From contig CM051512.1 of assembly GCA_028015205.1 (NCBI GenBank), forward strand, positions 8,306,255 to 8,370,254: 64,000 nt of DNA. Direction: 5' to 3'. The translations under genes and the position numbers were made by a program. Of this stretch, positions 12,066 to 24,599 are shown piece after piece (positions within the stretch are counted from its first letter, which is position 1; each line of letters begins with the position of its first letter). This DNA is from Mytilisepta virgata (Eukaryota; Mollusca; Bivalvia; Mytilida; Mytilidae). The notes below the pieces were generated by a model. The model saw only the letters and a list, made by a program, of their open reading frames with translations, had not been told where the DNA came from and ran no database searches.

Positions 12066-12440
12066 ATATGTTTGTAAGCAAAAAAAAAAAAAAACAAAGA
12101 CAAACAAAAGCAAAAACAACAAAAAAAAAAAAACAAAAACAAAAACAAAAACAAAAACAAAAAATCTGGCTTATTTCCATGAGACGAAATCTAGAGACAA
12201 CGATGTAACACGAAAGAGGACAAATATACCTAAGGACCAACCACATAAAACGAAATCCATTAGACACGGACGACAAATGAACAACCGCAAGCACAACAAA
12301 TAAACAAAGAAAACTAAAAACCAAAGAACCACTAAAACTCCTATAAAAACCAGGAGTGAACTCGGGTGCTCCGGAAGGCTAAGCAGTATCAATTCCGTAT
12401 ACGCACCCGTCGTGAACTTCAACAAAGTCAATCTGGTGAT
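12066..12440 (-). repeat. Dispersed repeat fragment, copy 1, with A-rich low-complexity flank
   Basis: From 12340 the phrases CCTATAAAAACCAGGAGTGA, GGTGCTCCGGAAGG, TAAGCAGT and CACCCGTCGTGAA are repeated at 12672-12800. The 12066-12165 part is A/C-rich low-complexity sequence (AACAAA-type). Relative to 7985-8175 this copy lies on the minus strand. Confidence 0.6.
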
Positions 12441-12671
12441 AGTCACAAATCGATGGAATTAATTAATTTGCTTAAATTTAGAAAATGATTGCCATCATAC
12501 TTTAAGACACCCGTTACAACAATAGGCGGGACAATGATTACTGCAGTTACTACAAGCCGATTTTACGATTAGGTCAATGACTTCCTGGACGTGCATATGG
12601 ATAACTGCTGGGAATTCTCGACTCAGACAATGGTAAGTGTTATAATTTTTATAATTCTTGAACAACACGAA

Positions 12672-12800
12672 CACCTATAAAAACCAGGAGTGAACTCAGG
12701 TGCTCCGGAAGGGTAAGCAGTTCCTGCTCTGTATACGACACCCGTCGTGAAGTTCAACAAAGTCAAGCTAGTGGTGGTCACAAATCGGTGGAGGTACATG
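12672..12800 (-). repeat. Dispersed repeat fragment, copy 2
   Basis: About 130 bp, roughly 85-90% similar by eye to 12340-12450 (CCAGGAGTGAACTC-GGTGCTCCGGAAGG, CACCCGTCGTGAAGTTCAAC). It lies immediately upstream of the RT-derived remnant and may be part of the same insertion history. Confidence 0.6.
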
Positions 12801-12956
12801 AAATGTTATGACAGCGGGAACAGGTCCAACATCATCTTAGATATTGGAACAACGAACAACAACAACAACAGAGATCAAAACGATAATAATATTCACATCA
12901 ATAGTTTGATTACACAATGTTTCAATATTTTCATTTACAATATATAATTATTTAGA

Positions 12957-14205
12957 TTCAGTATGTACACTAAAGATATTTATCCTCTTCAAATTACTTT
13001 AGATAAAGCTAATACTAACAATGACCACTGCCCTTTCCTGGATTTTGGTATCTATATCACTAACGGGAAGCTTAATACTAAAATTTACGGTAAGAGAGAT
13101 GATTTGTTATTTCCTACTGTTAATTATCTTTTTTACATGGCGACGTTCCCTTTGCACCATCGTATGGTGTTTGTATATCTCAGGTTGTTCGATTCGCTCG
13201 TGTATGTAACAACGTATTTGATTTTAACAAAAGAAATCTCTGTATTACTGAAAAATTATTACACCAGGAATTTCGATATCACAACTTTGTCGAAACCTTT
13301 ACTAAATTTTATCATCGGTACAAGGACCTCATTCGTAAATATAAATCAAGATACAAATATCTTACATGTTCAGGTATTTCACATCCCATCTTATATTGTA
13401 ATATTCTATACAAAGCACAAAAATGTCGCCATTCAACTGAAAACCTAACTCAACCTTTAAACAGACTTATCCACAAGGATAGTAACAATACTGTTGTCAA
13501 GTCATTAAAGATGATATTTGTTTTGGAATTAATATTTATTCACTCATAGGGTCTTTGCATCGAAAAAATACATTTATTCTAAAACTAGTTGTTGGCATGA
13601 TACGGGTTATGTTCTCGTATAATTTATGATGGCATGATACTAAACCACTAACGGGAGGGATTGTGGCTAATTTTCTATATGATATAGACATACAATGTAA
13701 TATTTCGATCAGTTTAATTTAGGTCTGGAGCTGGCATGTCAGTAATCGTTAATAGTCCTTTGTTAATATATATATTGATCATTCATTTTGCTTAGTCTCT
13801 TCTGTTTCCTTTTTCTACATCGGACTCGGACATCTTTTGAACTGAGTTTGACTGTGTGTATCGCTGTGTGTTTGTTTATTCCACATTGGCTAGAGGTATA
13901 GGGGGAGGGTTGAGATCTTACAAAACATGTTTAACCCCGCCACATTTTTGCACTTGTGCCAACAAGGGCAGCAACCTCTAGACTTTGTTAATCTTTTTGA
14001 ATTTTGGTTCATTTGTATGTTTCGGAGTTATTTGTGCCGTCCATTTTGCTGAGCTAGTATGCATTATTGTTTAGTGGCCAGCTGAAGACCGCCTCCGGGT
14101 GCGAGATTTTTCTCGCTGCGTTGAAGACCCATTGGTAGCCTTGAGCTGTTTTTTGCTCTTTGGTCGGGTTGTTGTCTCGTTTCTATTCTATATTCTATTA
14201 TAGTT
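12957..14205 (+). pseudogene. Retroelement remnant: C-terminal RT-associated coding plus 3' tail
   Basis: From 12963 the frame reads IYPLQITLDKANTNNDHCPF, LDFGIYITNGKLNTKIY and GKRDDLLFPTVNY. Near 13125 it is frameshifted, and another frame continues with GDVPFAPSYGVCISQVVRFA, RVCNNVFDFNKRN, FRYHNFVETFTKFYHRYKDL and GISHPILYCNILYKAQKCRH to about 13500. This is the stereotyped region downstream of the catalytic RT core in a retroelement protein common in molluscs and cnidarians; I cannot name the clade with certainty. After it comes a recognisable non-coding tail (CACATTTTTGCACTTGTGCC, TTTAGTGGCCAGCTGAAGA, CCTCCGGGTGCGAG, CTCGCTGCGTTGAAGACCC, GGTCGGGTTGTTGTCTC). Fragments of this tail recur at 27420-27688, 27992-28080 and (minus) 59705-59772. 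Truncated and dead. Confidence 0.75.
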
Positions 14206-14209
14206 TTAG

Positions 14210-16160
14210 TTACTCTCTCATTTGAGATGCTGATACAGCATATGTTATAGTGATATCAGTTCAGACGGACCTGTGAATAGCAATATACTGATGAACGTCT
14301 GCATTGATATTTAAATATTAAATACAACCTTTTCTTTAATATAATCGTTTTTGCTATTTTGTGCTTAATTTTACAAGATCCATGGTTATATTTCGCCTGT
14401 AAACTCGTATCCCATTTGTTAAAGGTAAACGTTATATAGTGTATTTTCAAGGCTTTATTAGAGATTACTATGACGTCAGACATCCTTTTAGATGACCTTG
14501 GTCAAAATCCTAATATACCTGACATCCATTATTTTTTTTAATGTTGAGCTTCGTAGACGACTCAACTGACTCTATGGCTTAAAGAAATATAATACTTGAT
14601 TCTTATAATGTATTTCATTGTTGACCTTTACCTGTTATCCATTTTGATATTCATTTACCAACTGTCTCAAAGATATTATCTTTTAACGTTGTATCAGATG
14701 ACTTAATCAGCATTATGGCGGCTACAACAAAGTATTAATAAAAAATTGTTCATGGACAAAATTCTTGACAGTAATCTTTGTGTGAAATTACGAGGCTAGA
14801 TTTGCAATTTGGCCTATTTAGTCCTATTTCCGAACAGAGTTTAACATTAAACTTGTAAGACGAAACATAAGTTTTCTGATTGTTCAGTTATATTTAGTAT
14901 ACTAGTAGTCAAAACGATATAACATGACATCAATTTACACACATTCGACTGTTCAATCGTTAATGGTATATGACACAAAAAACACAATTTAATATAAAAG
15001 AAATCGTCTTTTATCAGGTATTTTAAAAAGAATTTCTTCATGAAATAAAATGAAATATTCAATTTTAGGAGAAACCTTCATCAGGTACGATCTTGGCAAA
15101 TCTTAGGACATACAAAAATAATCACAAACACTTTATGAATTAATTGATTCCAAGAAATCATGAAGGAGTGACTTTCACAACAACGTTTCCAACAAGAAAA
15201 CAGGAAATAGAACATGGAACATTGACCATGCCGTTTTAGCCGAAGTAGATATTGGTCGAAACACCGAGACGAACTAGCCCAACGGAGAATATTTTTGTTC
15301 CGCATCGGTTAATATCATCACAAGACATTTTGCGGTGGGCATCCCGACTTGATTGATGGGTACAAAGTTTCTATCTAACAAATGATAACGGATATCTTCA
15401 CCGTATTATATGTTCTCTTGCAATGGGACGGGCGGGACATGGTTATCTGGTGTTACTCCCATTTTTTGTGATAGTTGGAAGTGCTTTAGCTATTGTGCTG
15501 ACTTGCACCGATTCCATTTGGTTTGCTCTATGTTTCTAACTCCGTTGGGTGTGTCTTTTGTGTGTGTTTGTTTTGTTTGTTTTGCTATATTAATTACTTT
15601 TGTCTTTGCATTTTGATTACTTTTTTATTGCTTCGATGTTACCTTCAGAAATGAGTCTACGGGCACCAACAGGCTAACCATTTGTGTTTCGTGTAGAGCA
15701 CCGGTAATGAGGGTAACAACAAAACATAACTTAAAATATGGAACTGGCAATGGATTCGGATAAAATAATGCCGCAACAATATGATATTAGATTATACCAA
15801 GGCGCGAATCCAGGATTATATGTCGGGTGCAGTATTCCGGCAAGGGGTCTGTTAACGGGTCAAAATCTTATGATTTATTGACCTGAAAAAATCTGCTCGA
15901 AGTTTGGGGGATGGGCGAAAGTGGGGTTGGGAGGGGGATGTAGCGCACCGAATGCGTCCCCTTTAAACCCGTCCTGATATCAAGTTGATATTCAAGACGC
16001 ACTTTTAAGAAAGTTTCGTCTCATCTGCTAGGGAGGGAAATAAAAAAATAAAGCAGGTAAATAATAGGAATAATTATTGTATCAAAGCATTTATATACAT
16101 ATAGTTTAAATTAAAATAATAATAAAATCATATCACACTAACACAGTCATAGAGACATTT
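14210..16160. other. No gene recognised; region 3' of the intact GPCR
   Basis: AT-rich sequence. Small open frames (14256-14483, 14847-15062, 15081-15305, 15410-15616) show no family motif. The last is T/G-rich low complexity. 16020-16160 is the likely 3' UTR of the minus-strand GPCR and contains several AATAAA-like words on that strand. Confidence 0.45.
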
Positions 16161-16163
16161 TTA

Positions 16164-17297
16164 TCAACAGACAATTTTTTTGTATAATTTTTTACATTCT
16201 TTTCTAAATGTTACATCGAGGAAACAGAACACAACTGGATTTGCAGCATTGTTTATAAAATAAGCTCTTAGAAGTATTCCTGTAATCGATCGAATACTGT
16301 TTCTATAGAGTTCAGGATTAGATATTCGAACAAGTATTGTAGAGACATATATCAAGTAACCAAGATACGAGATTGCTGTTGCTACTATCATGCTAATAGT
16401 CAGCTGTCGACCCTTTTCAAATTTGCTTCGTTTGTGTGGTTTGCGCTTGTCTTGGTTTGAAACATATTGTTGAGACTCCGTGTTCTTTGAATACGCGTCC
16501 ACAACCGCCATAGACACTTCCTGTGTCTCTTTTGAAGATACACCGGAAGATGAATCCATTTTATGTTGGTCTGGGTTATTCATTCTTTTCTTTTCCTTTA
16601 CCATTTGAGTATATATCAAGTACAATAATTTGCCATAAATTACTACGCATATTACACAACATATAGTGCTGAGAAGGATGATGACTCCAGAATACGAAAC
16701 TGCCGTACGTAAATTTTGATATTCCGATAATACAGTACAGTCTGTCCCAATTAATCCCGTGTTGGTCTTCTTATCATTTAGACCATAAAAAACAAAGGCT
16801 GGGATGGACAATACGCACGTCACACCAACGATACATCCAGATGCTATATTAATCCACAAAATTGGCCGTGCTGTGGGACGAGCTGTGCGTTTTCTACTGA
16901 TAAGCAGCCTTTCAATTGCAATAGCCGTTAATAGTCCTGCCGATGAAAGAGTAACAGAATGATTTAAAAATCTAAAGAATTTACAAGCACCCGCTGAGGA
17001 AAACGTATAACTGAATCGGATGTCTGAGATCTCAAAAGGTATACATGTAATACACGCAATGAGATCAATGGCTGACAACCACAGGATGAAAACACGAACT
17101 GCTAATTTTTTCATTTCAGGAGAGACAGAATAGACTAACAATGTATGAATATTTCCGATCGTACCGACAATCATTACTAAGGTAAGGAATATAACAGCGG
17201 GGATGTCTTTCCTTAGGAATTGTTGATAGTCGATTTCCTCTAGAGTTGTACCACTTGAATTGTTTGTCATGTTAAATGAGTTGTTGGTGTTCGTCAT
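16164..17297 (-). CDS. Intronless class A (rhodopsin-like) orphan GPCR, 377 aa
   Basis: Seven-transmembrane receptor for an unknown ligand, expected at the plasma membrane and coupled to G proteins. The extracellular N-terminus is rich in Asn/Thr/Ser with sequons at about residues 9 and 13. TM1 (about 33-58) carries GTIGN; TM2 (68-90) carries LSAID with the conserved Asp78. Cys105 before TM3 and Cys187 in ECL2 can form the usual disulfide. TM3 ends in Glu129-Arg130-Leu131 in place of DRY. TM4 spans about 147-171 and TM5 about 200-225. A basic, Ser-rich third loop of about 75 residues follows. TM6 (300-323) lacks the CWxP signature, and TM7 has NPVVF (353-357) in place of NPxxY, followed by a helix 8 segment. 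One uninterrupted exon of normal family length; the start is the first Met before the sequon-rich N-terminus. A broken paralogue lies at 5289-6495. It may belong to the large orphan families that molluscs have expanded; the ligand class cannot be told from sequence. Confidence 0.9.
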   Translation of the reverse strand: MTNTNNSFNMTNNSSGTTLEEIDYQQFLRKDIPAVIFLTLVMIVGTIGNIHTLLVYSVSPEMKKLAVRVFILWLSAIDLIACITCIPFEISDIRFSYTFSSAGACKFFRFLNHSVTLSSAGLLTAIAIERLLISRKRTARPTARPILWINIASGCIVGVTCVLSIPAFVFYGLNDKKTNTGLIGTDCTVLSEYQNLRTAVSYSGVIILLSTICCVICVVIYGKLLYLIYTQMVKEKKRMNNPDQHKMDSSSGVSSKETQEVSMAVVDAYSKNTESQQYVSNQDKRKPHKRSKFEKGRQLTISMIVATAISYLGYLIYVSTILVRISNPELYRNSIRSITGILLRAYFINNAANPVVFCFLDVTFRKECKKLYKKIVC

Positions 17298-20061
17298 TCT
17301 AAAGACAGAAATATAGAAATAAGCATTTGCAACATTGTTTTACTTTGAGTCTTACTAGTTATAGTAAATAAAGCAGTACATGGTGCATGCCTTTATGGGG
17401 TAGATACAGACTCAATTGTTTTTTTTTTGTATTGTTAGTTAGCTTTAGGAGGTTTAGTTAAGGATGATCGCTGGCCTAATAGGAAATAAATAGGATTTGA
17501 AATAGGTGTTTTATTTTGAGAGAACATATGAATAGTAAACAAATAAACAAGAAAAAAATATAGGTTCATGTGCTCATTTTAGAGCTATAAAGCCTTGAAA
17601 TGTGCAGGAAATAGGTTTTCTCTGGATTTTTCATTGTCTTTGCATTGGGAACTTCAGTCTCTCAAAAATGTATGAAAAAATAAAAAAGATTTCATAAAAT
17701 TTTGTCAAATACCATTTTAAGGTATGTATGATTGAATTATAAAAGAAAAAGTGGGGTTTATGGGGAAAAAAATTTAATGTTTAAGAAATGGATAAAACCA
17801 GAGTATTTCGAAAATCTTAAAAAAAAAGACCAAAACATGACGAGCGAGCATCCTTAACTTTGCGAGTTTATCTGTAATTTTTGTACTGTCTTTTATACTG
17901 CAATAAAGAGTGTCAAATTTTTTTTCGTTATTCGTCTAGTAGCATTAATATCATCCCCTGATACCCGTGTCTTCATCTGCAATAAAAGTTTGTATTTTTA
18001 AGTATCAGTTTTAAGATAATTAATTTATTAAGTCTAAGATATTTTGTAAATAAGACTATCGTAAAAGTATCAATTGACATATGGAAATACAATTTAGTAA
18101 GTGCTGTTCGGTATGTATCAGATGTATCAATAATGTGAAAATACCAAAGAAACATTCTTGGAGTGACAATACTAAAATTATGATAAAATATTTTTTATCA
18201 ATTTAAACAATATATTGGTTCTTATTCAGGCATGGTCACTCCAAATATTAAACCTTCGTTAACTTATTTTATTTTTAGTATATCAACCAAGTGGTTTAAA
18301 TAATAGCAACTTAACCAAGAATTTCCCTTACACTTGTACTCGAACTTTATCCACTTCACTTTAAGTGTTGTTTGTTCCGTTTAAAATCGAACCGTTACGA
18401 TGCTGATTGTTATGATATATGTTTTTCATTGATACAGCCAATTACCGGTGTCCGGTCTGATTTATAACAATCATTGTTTCAAAATGTGGTTCATGTTAGC
18501 ACTAAGTGGAAGAAAACTTAGTGGGAATACGAACTTTGTAGATACTAGGAAATCTAACGCGTGAACTCGGACGTACGTGACCACTCAAGTGAATTAAAAG
18601 AAACAGCTATAAACGAGAAAGTCTATTAAAAATGCTACCTACCCTTCCTCCCATATGACGTTATATCTTGATATTATTTTCAGTGATATACTTGGGTTTC
18701 TTACAAATGGTTAATTTAAAATGGGCATGGCATTTTACTATAATGACAAGAAGCATGCAAGGCAAGAGCCTGATTCAGCGGGGTTTCTGAGAAACAGGAG
18801 AAAATTTATTTACTTACGCATTTCCAGACAATTATTGATTTTTCAGTGGAAGATACTTTTAACAAAATTAAGGCATTCGGGTCGTGCTCTTTAAAAGTCA
18901 TCCCATATATTTGCGGAGGCCGGGAGGGGGTGCTGTTTTTCAAACATTGATGAAGTCTGAAAGTATGCGTCTTAAAGTTTGAGAAATAGGTAGCAAATAT
19001 CAAACATGGTCTTTTTAAAGTAACCTTTAAGAATCAGATTCCAATAAACTTTTATCATTGTTGAAAATAGCACAACTGAAAAATCAAAGATAAATCTTGT
19101 ATACCCCTTCTTTTATATTATCAAGCAATGATTCACTCAAGAGTCCATCATCGGATACCCATAGTGATCCCCACTGTTACAATAACTACAAGGTAAGGCG
19201 GTACAACTTACTAATGATCGTAATCACTTAATGTGACATTTTGACTGTAGGTAAATGACAATTAATCCTGTCTGTATATAATGATATGATATTGTTATTT
19301 TCTGCTTGCAAAAACATGTCATTCTCAAATTTTGCCATCTTTTGAATGGGCAGCTTAATGTGCGGACAAGTATGTGCAAGGATTCGAAACATGCATAAAA
19401 TAGGACATTTTGCGTTTAAATAAAAATTCTGGTGTCAAACACTTGCATGTAATAGAAGTGCCATCACATCCAAAGATACCTAATTCAGTCCCATCAAATT
19501 CAAATAAACACGATATTAATACATCAGTTTAACGTACAAAAGTTTGTAGTGAGAAAGAAAACTAATTATAATGCACTCATATGACGCATGGATATTGTTA
19601 AGAGGCAATTTATTTTTATCTTCTTAAACTTTGATCATTCAAAAACCATTTCCCACGGTATTACAATGCAATCCCGTCGTGCAGAATGGACATTGATTCT
19701 TCTATAAGACTGGAATATGCAAATTCATTTATTCGAGCAAGAGTTGTAAGAAAACGTGTAATATAGTATGTTCTTGTTTTAATAAACGTCCCATTGCGTA
19801 TCTTAAAAAAAAAAACAACAAAACAAAACGTTTTGCAGTTTGGTTTCAGTTTCCTATGTAGCTTCAGTGAAATTGTTTAGTAAAAATTTGTTAAAAAAAA
19901 CCAAAGACTATTGCATTAAATTGTCTCGTTGATTCAGAGAATTTATAATTGACGACAGATTGATGGAAACATGCAACAGTTCCCATGCCTGTTTTATATA
20001 AAATTATTTTACAAACAAAAGAGCATTAAGTATTCAAATAAAGCAAAAATAAGTAGAGAAA

Positions 20062-20125
20062 TATAAATAAATAAATAAATAAATAAATAATGGATATGTA
20101 TAAATAAATTAATAAATAAACACAT
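20062..20125. repeat. (AAAT)n microsatellite
   Basis: A run of about seven AAAT tetranucleotides, followed after a short break by further ATAAATAAATT units. Confidence 0.9.
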
Positions 20126-20414
20126 AAAATTGAAAATATATAAATAAAACGGAATATATACATAAGGTTGTACAAGATAGCTGTTGTTAATAAAGATACT
20201 TTGTCTGAAGGAGTTTGATGAACGTTTGACAGTTTGACTGGAAATGACTTTTAAAAGTTTTTGTTACCATTATCACTCTGTTTAAAGTTGATGAAATTTC
20301 AAACATTCCTATTTTATGTTTCATATCCATATTTTGCTGCACTTGCTGAATTGTGGATAAATGATTTAGTATTCCATTCAATACGAAGCAAAGCGTATAT
20401 TTCGAAAAAAATGT

Positions 20415-20439
20415 GGGGGGGGGGGGGGGGGGGGGGGGG
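20415..20439. repeat. Poly(G) tract, about 25 bp
   Basis: An uninterrupted G run on the plus strand. Other long G runs occur at 9140-9158, 23507-23520 and 43681-43698. Runs this long are unstable and often miscounted in assemblies. Confidence 0.9.
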
Positions 20440-21289
20440 AGGGTATGATCAATGAAATTAGAAAAAAAAAATCACAATACAAAAAGGAAAACAAAACCAT
20501 ATTTATTTCTATTCTGCATTGTTCAGGGGTTCCGTTAAAATTTGTGTGAATTGTTGCATATCTATGTGGACTTAATGGTCGAAATTAAGAACTGAAGTAG
20601 CATAAATTAGAAATAAAGCATAACTTACTTACATATGGACTAACGCAGGTATCACGACAAATTAATTTTCACTGATATTTACGATGTTTGGTTGTACGAT
20701 GTGTAATTATTTATTGTAACGTCTGCACCTATATATATATAAGTAGTACGTTCTATCACACATCCGATCTATTGACAGTAGTCAGTAGTGAGTACATTTA
20801 TTTACAATAAATGCGTATTTTATTTTTACTAAAATATATTTCCTTTTGTTTTACTAACGCAAAGGTGTATATAAACACGTAACTGAATTTTCCAGATATT
20901 TTAATAATTATAGTTGGTGCTTCATTATAGATAGATAGACACAAAACATATGGATACTCTCAATAGGAGTACGTCGAATATGCGATACTTCATTTTGTAC
21001 TTTGCAAACTGCAAATGATAACTTTTATTCATTCAGAAGAGACAGACAGAGTCGTTCATGTAGTGATAAAGTATAATAAATGCTGTATAGCTGATTACAT
21101 ATACCTCGAATGATTTTCTGAGTTTTCTTAGTAAAACCCTTAGTAGTCATTGATGCGATAATGATAAGATTGTGAGAATATTTGTTAAAAGTTACATGTA
21201 ATATTTTTTTGAATTACATCAAAATTATGTTTTCAACTCCTCTGCTTAAAGTTGTTCTTCCATTGATGTTGTCCCCATACCGGATTTGA

Positions 21290-21475
21290 CATGGGCAACA
21301 TGGCGGGTGTCCTGTATTTACCCTCGTTGTTTTGGTGGGGTCCATGTTGTTCATATGTTTTTAGTTTTTTAGTGTAGTGTGTGTATTATTGTTGTCTTGT
21401 CTTCGTTGTTCTCCGGAGTTTTCGATGTTCCCCTCCTTCGAATATCCTTTTGCTATATCTTGACTTTAATTATTC
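21290..21475 (+). repeat. Dispersed repeat fragment related to 7985-8175
   Basis: Contains TTTTGGTGGGGTCCATGTTG, TTCATATGTTTTTAGTTTTT, GTCTTGTCTTCGTTGTTCT and CTCCTTCGAATATCC in the same order as 8045-8175. It lacks the CCGGAGCACC start. No coding. Confidence 0.65.
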
Positions 21476-24004
21476 AGCTTTTAGACCGTCTGTCATTGGA
21501 TAACAATATTCTAGGCAATTCCTATTTCCTTTCAATAAATACTGCCTAACCACACCAATGATGAATAAATATATTTCAGTAACTTCGCACAAAGATGGTA
21601 CACCATATGAAGATGTGTATACCTGTTTGACATTTGAAAGGGGGGATGATTTAACTTTGATATTTTCTTAGGTTAGGCTTTTTTTACCGTTTTGATCATT
21701 TTGGCATTTTTATGTTGCTCTTCAACCTTTTCGTAAATCGTTTTGGTTTTAAATTTGCACATCTTGTGCATCACATTTGGTATCAAAGAATATTGAAGAA
21801 AATATTTTGGAGTAAGGAGGTAAATACGTTTGAGAGTTGAAAGTCACATGTTGGTTTCTAAAAGTTTTTCCACAACAAAAACGTCTCTGTAACGTCTTTT
21901 CGGCTTGGGCGTGTCTGACAGGCTTGACGTACTTAAAATATTTAAATGTATTGCCTTGTTGAATACAGAACACAACATTTATCTTTGTGGACCACCATTA
22001 ATGATTTGACATTACTTGTGCAGAAAATGATTATTTCGTGTTTTATTGCATTAAAATGAAACAATATTATTAGTGACGTGCATTTGAACATTGATGATCT
22101 TAATGTAAAACGTATGTATTATATATCATTTAGACAAATGGTCTAGGTTTAGTACACTATTGATAATCAATCTTTGTTTTTTAACTTTTTTTGGAACTTT
22201 TTCTGAAAATATTTGTATAAAAATAACGTGTGTCGGAACTTCTATCTCTCGCCACAGTCCTTTCGATTTTTATGTTTTACTTTATTATCCTTCATTTAGC
22301 GTATTCCTGCTATTATTTGTTCAGAACCCCTGCAACAATTCTTTCGAGGGTCTTTAAACCAGTAGTTCGTATTACATAAAGACTATAACAGCAATGTTTG
22401 CATTTTACGTTTACGTAAATGTGTTTATTGCAGAAAAAGATCAAAATGTGCACAAAAAGGATCAGATTTCAATACTCGTGTATCCTATAGATGAAAAACA
22501 AAGGAAGAGATGTACGCGGCAATGTATCTCCCTGTACATTTTTTTTCAAACATACACACGCATACACATAATTATGATACATTTGTCGACTTGCAGATAA
22601 AGAAATGTCTGCTCCTTAGCCATATACAGTGTTATAGTCCATGATCAAATTTTCTTTCCATTTTCAATTGTTCTGCTGTTAATAATGATATTATTGTTAG
22701 TCTTACCTCGAATTCTATCGAAGATTCCTGCGTTCATGGAAATTGCTTTATTCTTAAGGACTACGTCACTTTAGTATGTACAGGTTTTGTACTTCCGCAA
22801 AAAGTAAAATCACATACAATTTATAAATATATTGACTGATGAACTCCAAATGATAAAACGATGCAACTGTTATACAATGTATATATATATCTTATTCTCC
22901 CTTAAGGTTGTCGTATAAGGACTCGACTGTCTAATATTTCACTATGATGTATTTATTACCAATGTAAATAAGAAAAAAATATCAAACTATTATTAAAAAT
23001 ATAACACCCAGATGAAAAAACGATTTGATGTATGTATTTATACGCCTAAACACTAACCCAACACTGTTAAAATCAGATTTTAATACTGCTAAATTTTTGT
23101 CCGCCTTAGGCGGGTCACAAACTCACACCGTTGAAACACTATGGCACCTATTTGCCTAGCACCATTTCCAGCACCCTAGACTACGCCAAATCCGCTATAT
23201 AAAAATAAGGCCTGAGTCATGTCAGTGAATAAAATATTTATTCAGGCGAATCAAACTTAAATACAACATAAATGTGATATAAAGTAATTATTATACGCTT
23301 TGTATATATTTATGTACATCGTTAACCACGCCAAGCTTGTGAACGGTCTTGTAGTGGTATATTTAAACCAAAGACTAATTTATTGTAAGAATAATTTCGT
23401 AGAAGTACTGATAAATATTGTTATCAATATTCAAAGTTAAACACCTGTATTATATTTTCTATTTGTTTATAACGCATGCCATCCACATATTCTTAGTTTT
23501 TTATTCTGGGGGGGGGGGGGAATTTACATTTAATATCGGAAAGGCAACTTTTACATCTTGATCATATAATACTCCACTTACTTTGCTAATTATTGATTCC
23601 TCCAAACCCGAAGTCACAGCAGATCTCTCCCAGACACAGCATTGCACTAAATGTCTGTATTTGTTGGCAGTTCAAAAACTTTGTTTAATTAAAGGTGATG
23701 GGAATGTTTGGTCAGCAAATAGAACCCTTTTGAATAAAACAAATGATCCAAAAACAACCATTTCGCTCTGGAAAACACGATTTGAAATTCGGTCTGCTGC
23801 ATGAAACCCCTCAACCTCTGTCTGCCAAAAGATGTAGTGCCAACATAATATTACAGATGTGAAAACGATGCTAATGTGGAACAGGAGAAGCACTAAGGGG
23901 TATGATGAAATTCTTAGAATTTTCATATTCTATTTAAAAACCTCATAAATGACCATAAATGTCCTACCTACCTTCAAAATTCAAGCAAAATTTGTTTACT
24001 CCAA

Positions 24005-24249
24005 TTTACAACCGGAAATTTCTGTCACATCATTTGGCTGTGACTTAGATCGATGGATGGCCGTGTTCATGGGGAGAGTTTGAACACGAAATATATATAT
24101 ATATATATTTCGTGTTCAAACTTTCATGGGGAGAGTTTGAACACGAAATATATATATATATATTTCGTGTTCAAACTCTCCCCATGAACACGGCCATCCA
24201 TCGATCTAAGTCACAGCCAAATGATGTGACAGAAATTTCCGGTTGTAAA
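24005..24249. repeat. Near-perfect palindrome with duplicated inner hairpin
   Basis: The left arm starts TTTACAACCGGAAATTTC and the right arm ends with its reverse complement. The arms (about 75-90 bp) include CTGTCACATCATTTGGCTG, ATCGATGGATGGCCGTG and CATGGGGAGAGTTTG. The centre contains two successive (AT)n hairpins flanked by TTTGAACACGAAAT, the second (24125-24186) being a perfect inverted repeat on its own. This looks like a foldback element or a template-switch product. Confidence 0.85.
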
Positions 24250-24560
24250 AACATGCCGATGAAGCAAATAATATTCTATATTTGTATTTTCCTTTTTAAC
24301 TTCCTTGTTTTCTTTATTTATATTCTATATCTTTTTTTTTTTATTATTTTCACCTATTTGATCTTCCATATCTGTCTCTTCTGACTTTCAGCCGCAGTAG
24401 CGGCGTCACAGTGCATATTGTTACCATTACGGCATGTCCAATAAACATGCTGATGAAGGCCAGTAGCGGGGCCGAAAGTTTCAAGATAACAATCCAAAGA
24501 CACTAATAAGATGTCTTAGCGTTTTTACGTCATGTACGTATAACTATCGATAGAGATTTA

Positions 24561-24571
<11 letters not shown>

Positions 24572-24590
<19 letters not shown>
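24572..24590. repeat. (AT)n microsatellite
   Basis: Short AT dinucleotide run following the segment that carries a Penelope-style motif at about 24450. Confidence 0.85.
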
Positions 24591-24591
<1 letters not shown>

Positions 24592-24599
24592 ATGGGTGA

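Larger units (their letters stand above)
17300..23990. other. Long gene-free stretch with simple repeats
   Basis: No ORF with family motifs and no splice-supported exon was recognised. The first few hundred bases should contain the GPCR promoter, but no element could be assigned. The rest is AT-rich with homopolymers and short microsatellites (listed separately) and a repeat fragment at 21290-21475. Confidence 0.5.

Noticed and set aside
12002..12446. Overlapping open frames rich in Lys/Gln/Thr or Phe/Cys
   Set aside because: Low-complexity A/C-rich sequence and a dispersed repeat; no domain.
24450..24477. Hammerhead-like CTGATGA...GAAA near GGCC/GGCC stem
   Set aside because: An extra A separates the core from stem II, no stem I partner or U-H site was found, and it may simply be a Penelope-type terminal sequence. 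Not strong enough to call.
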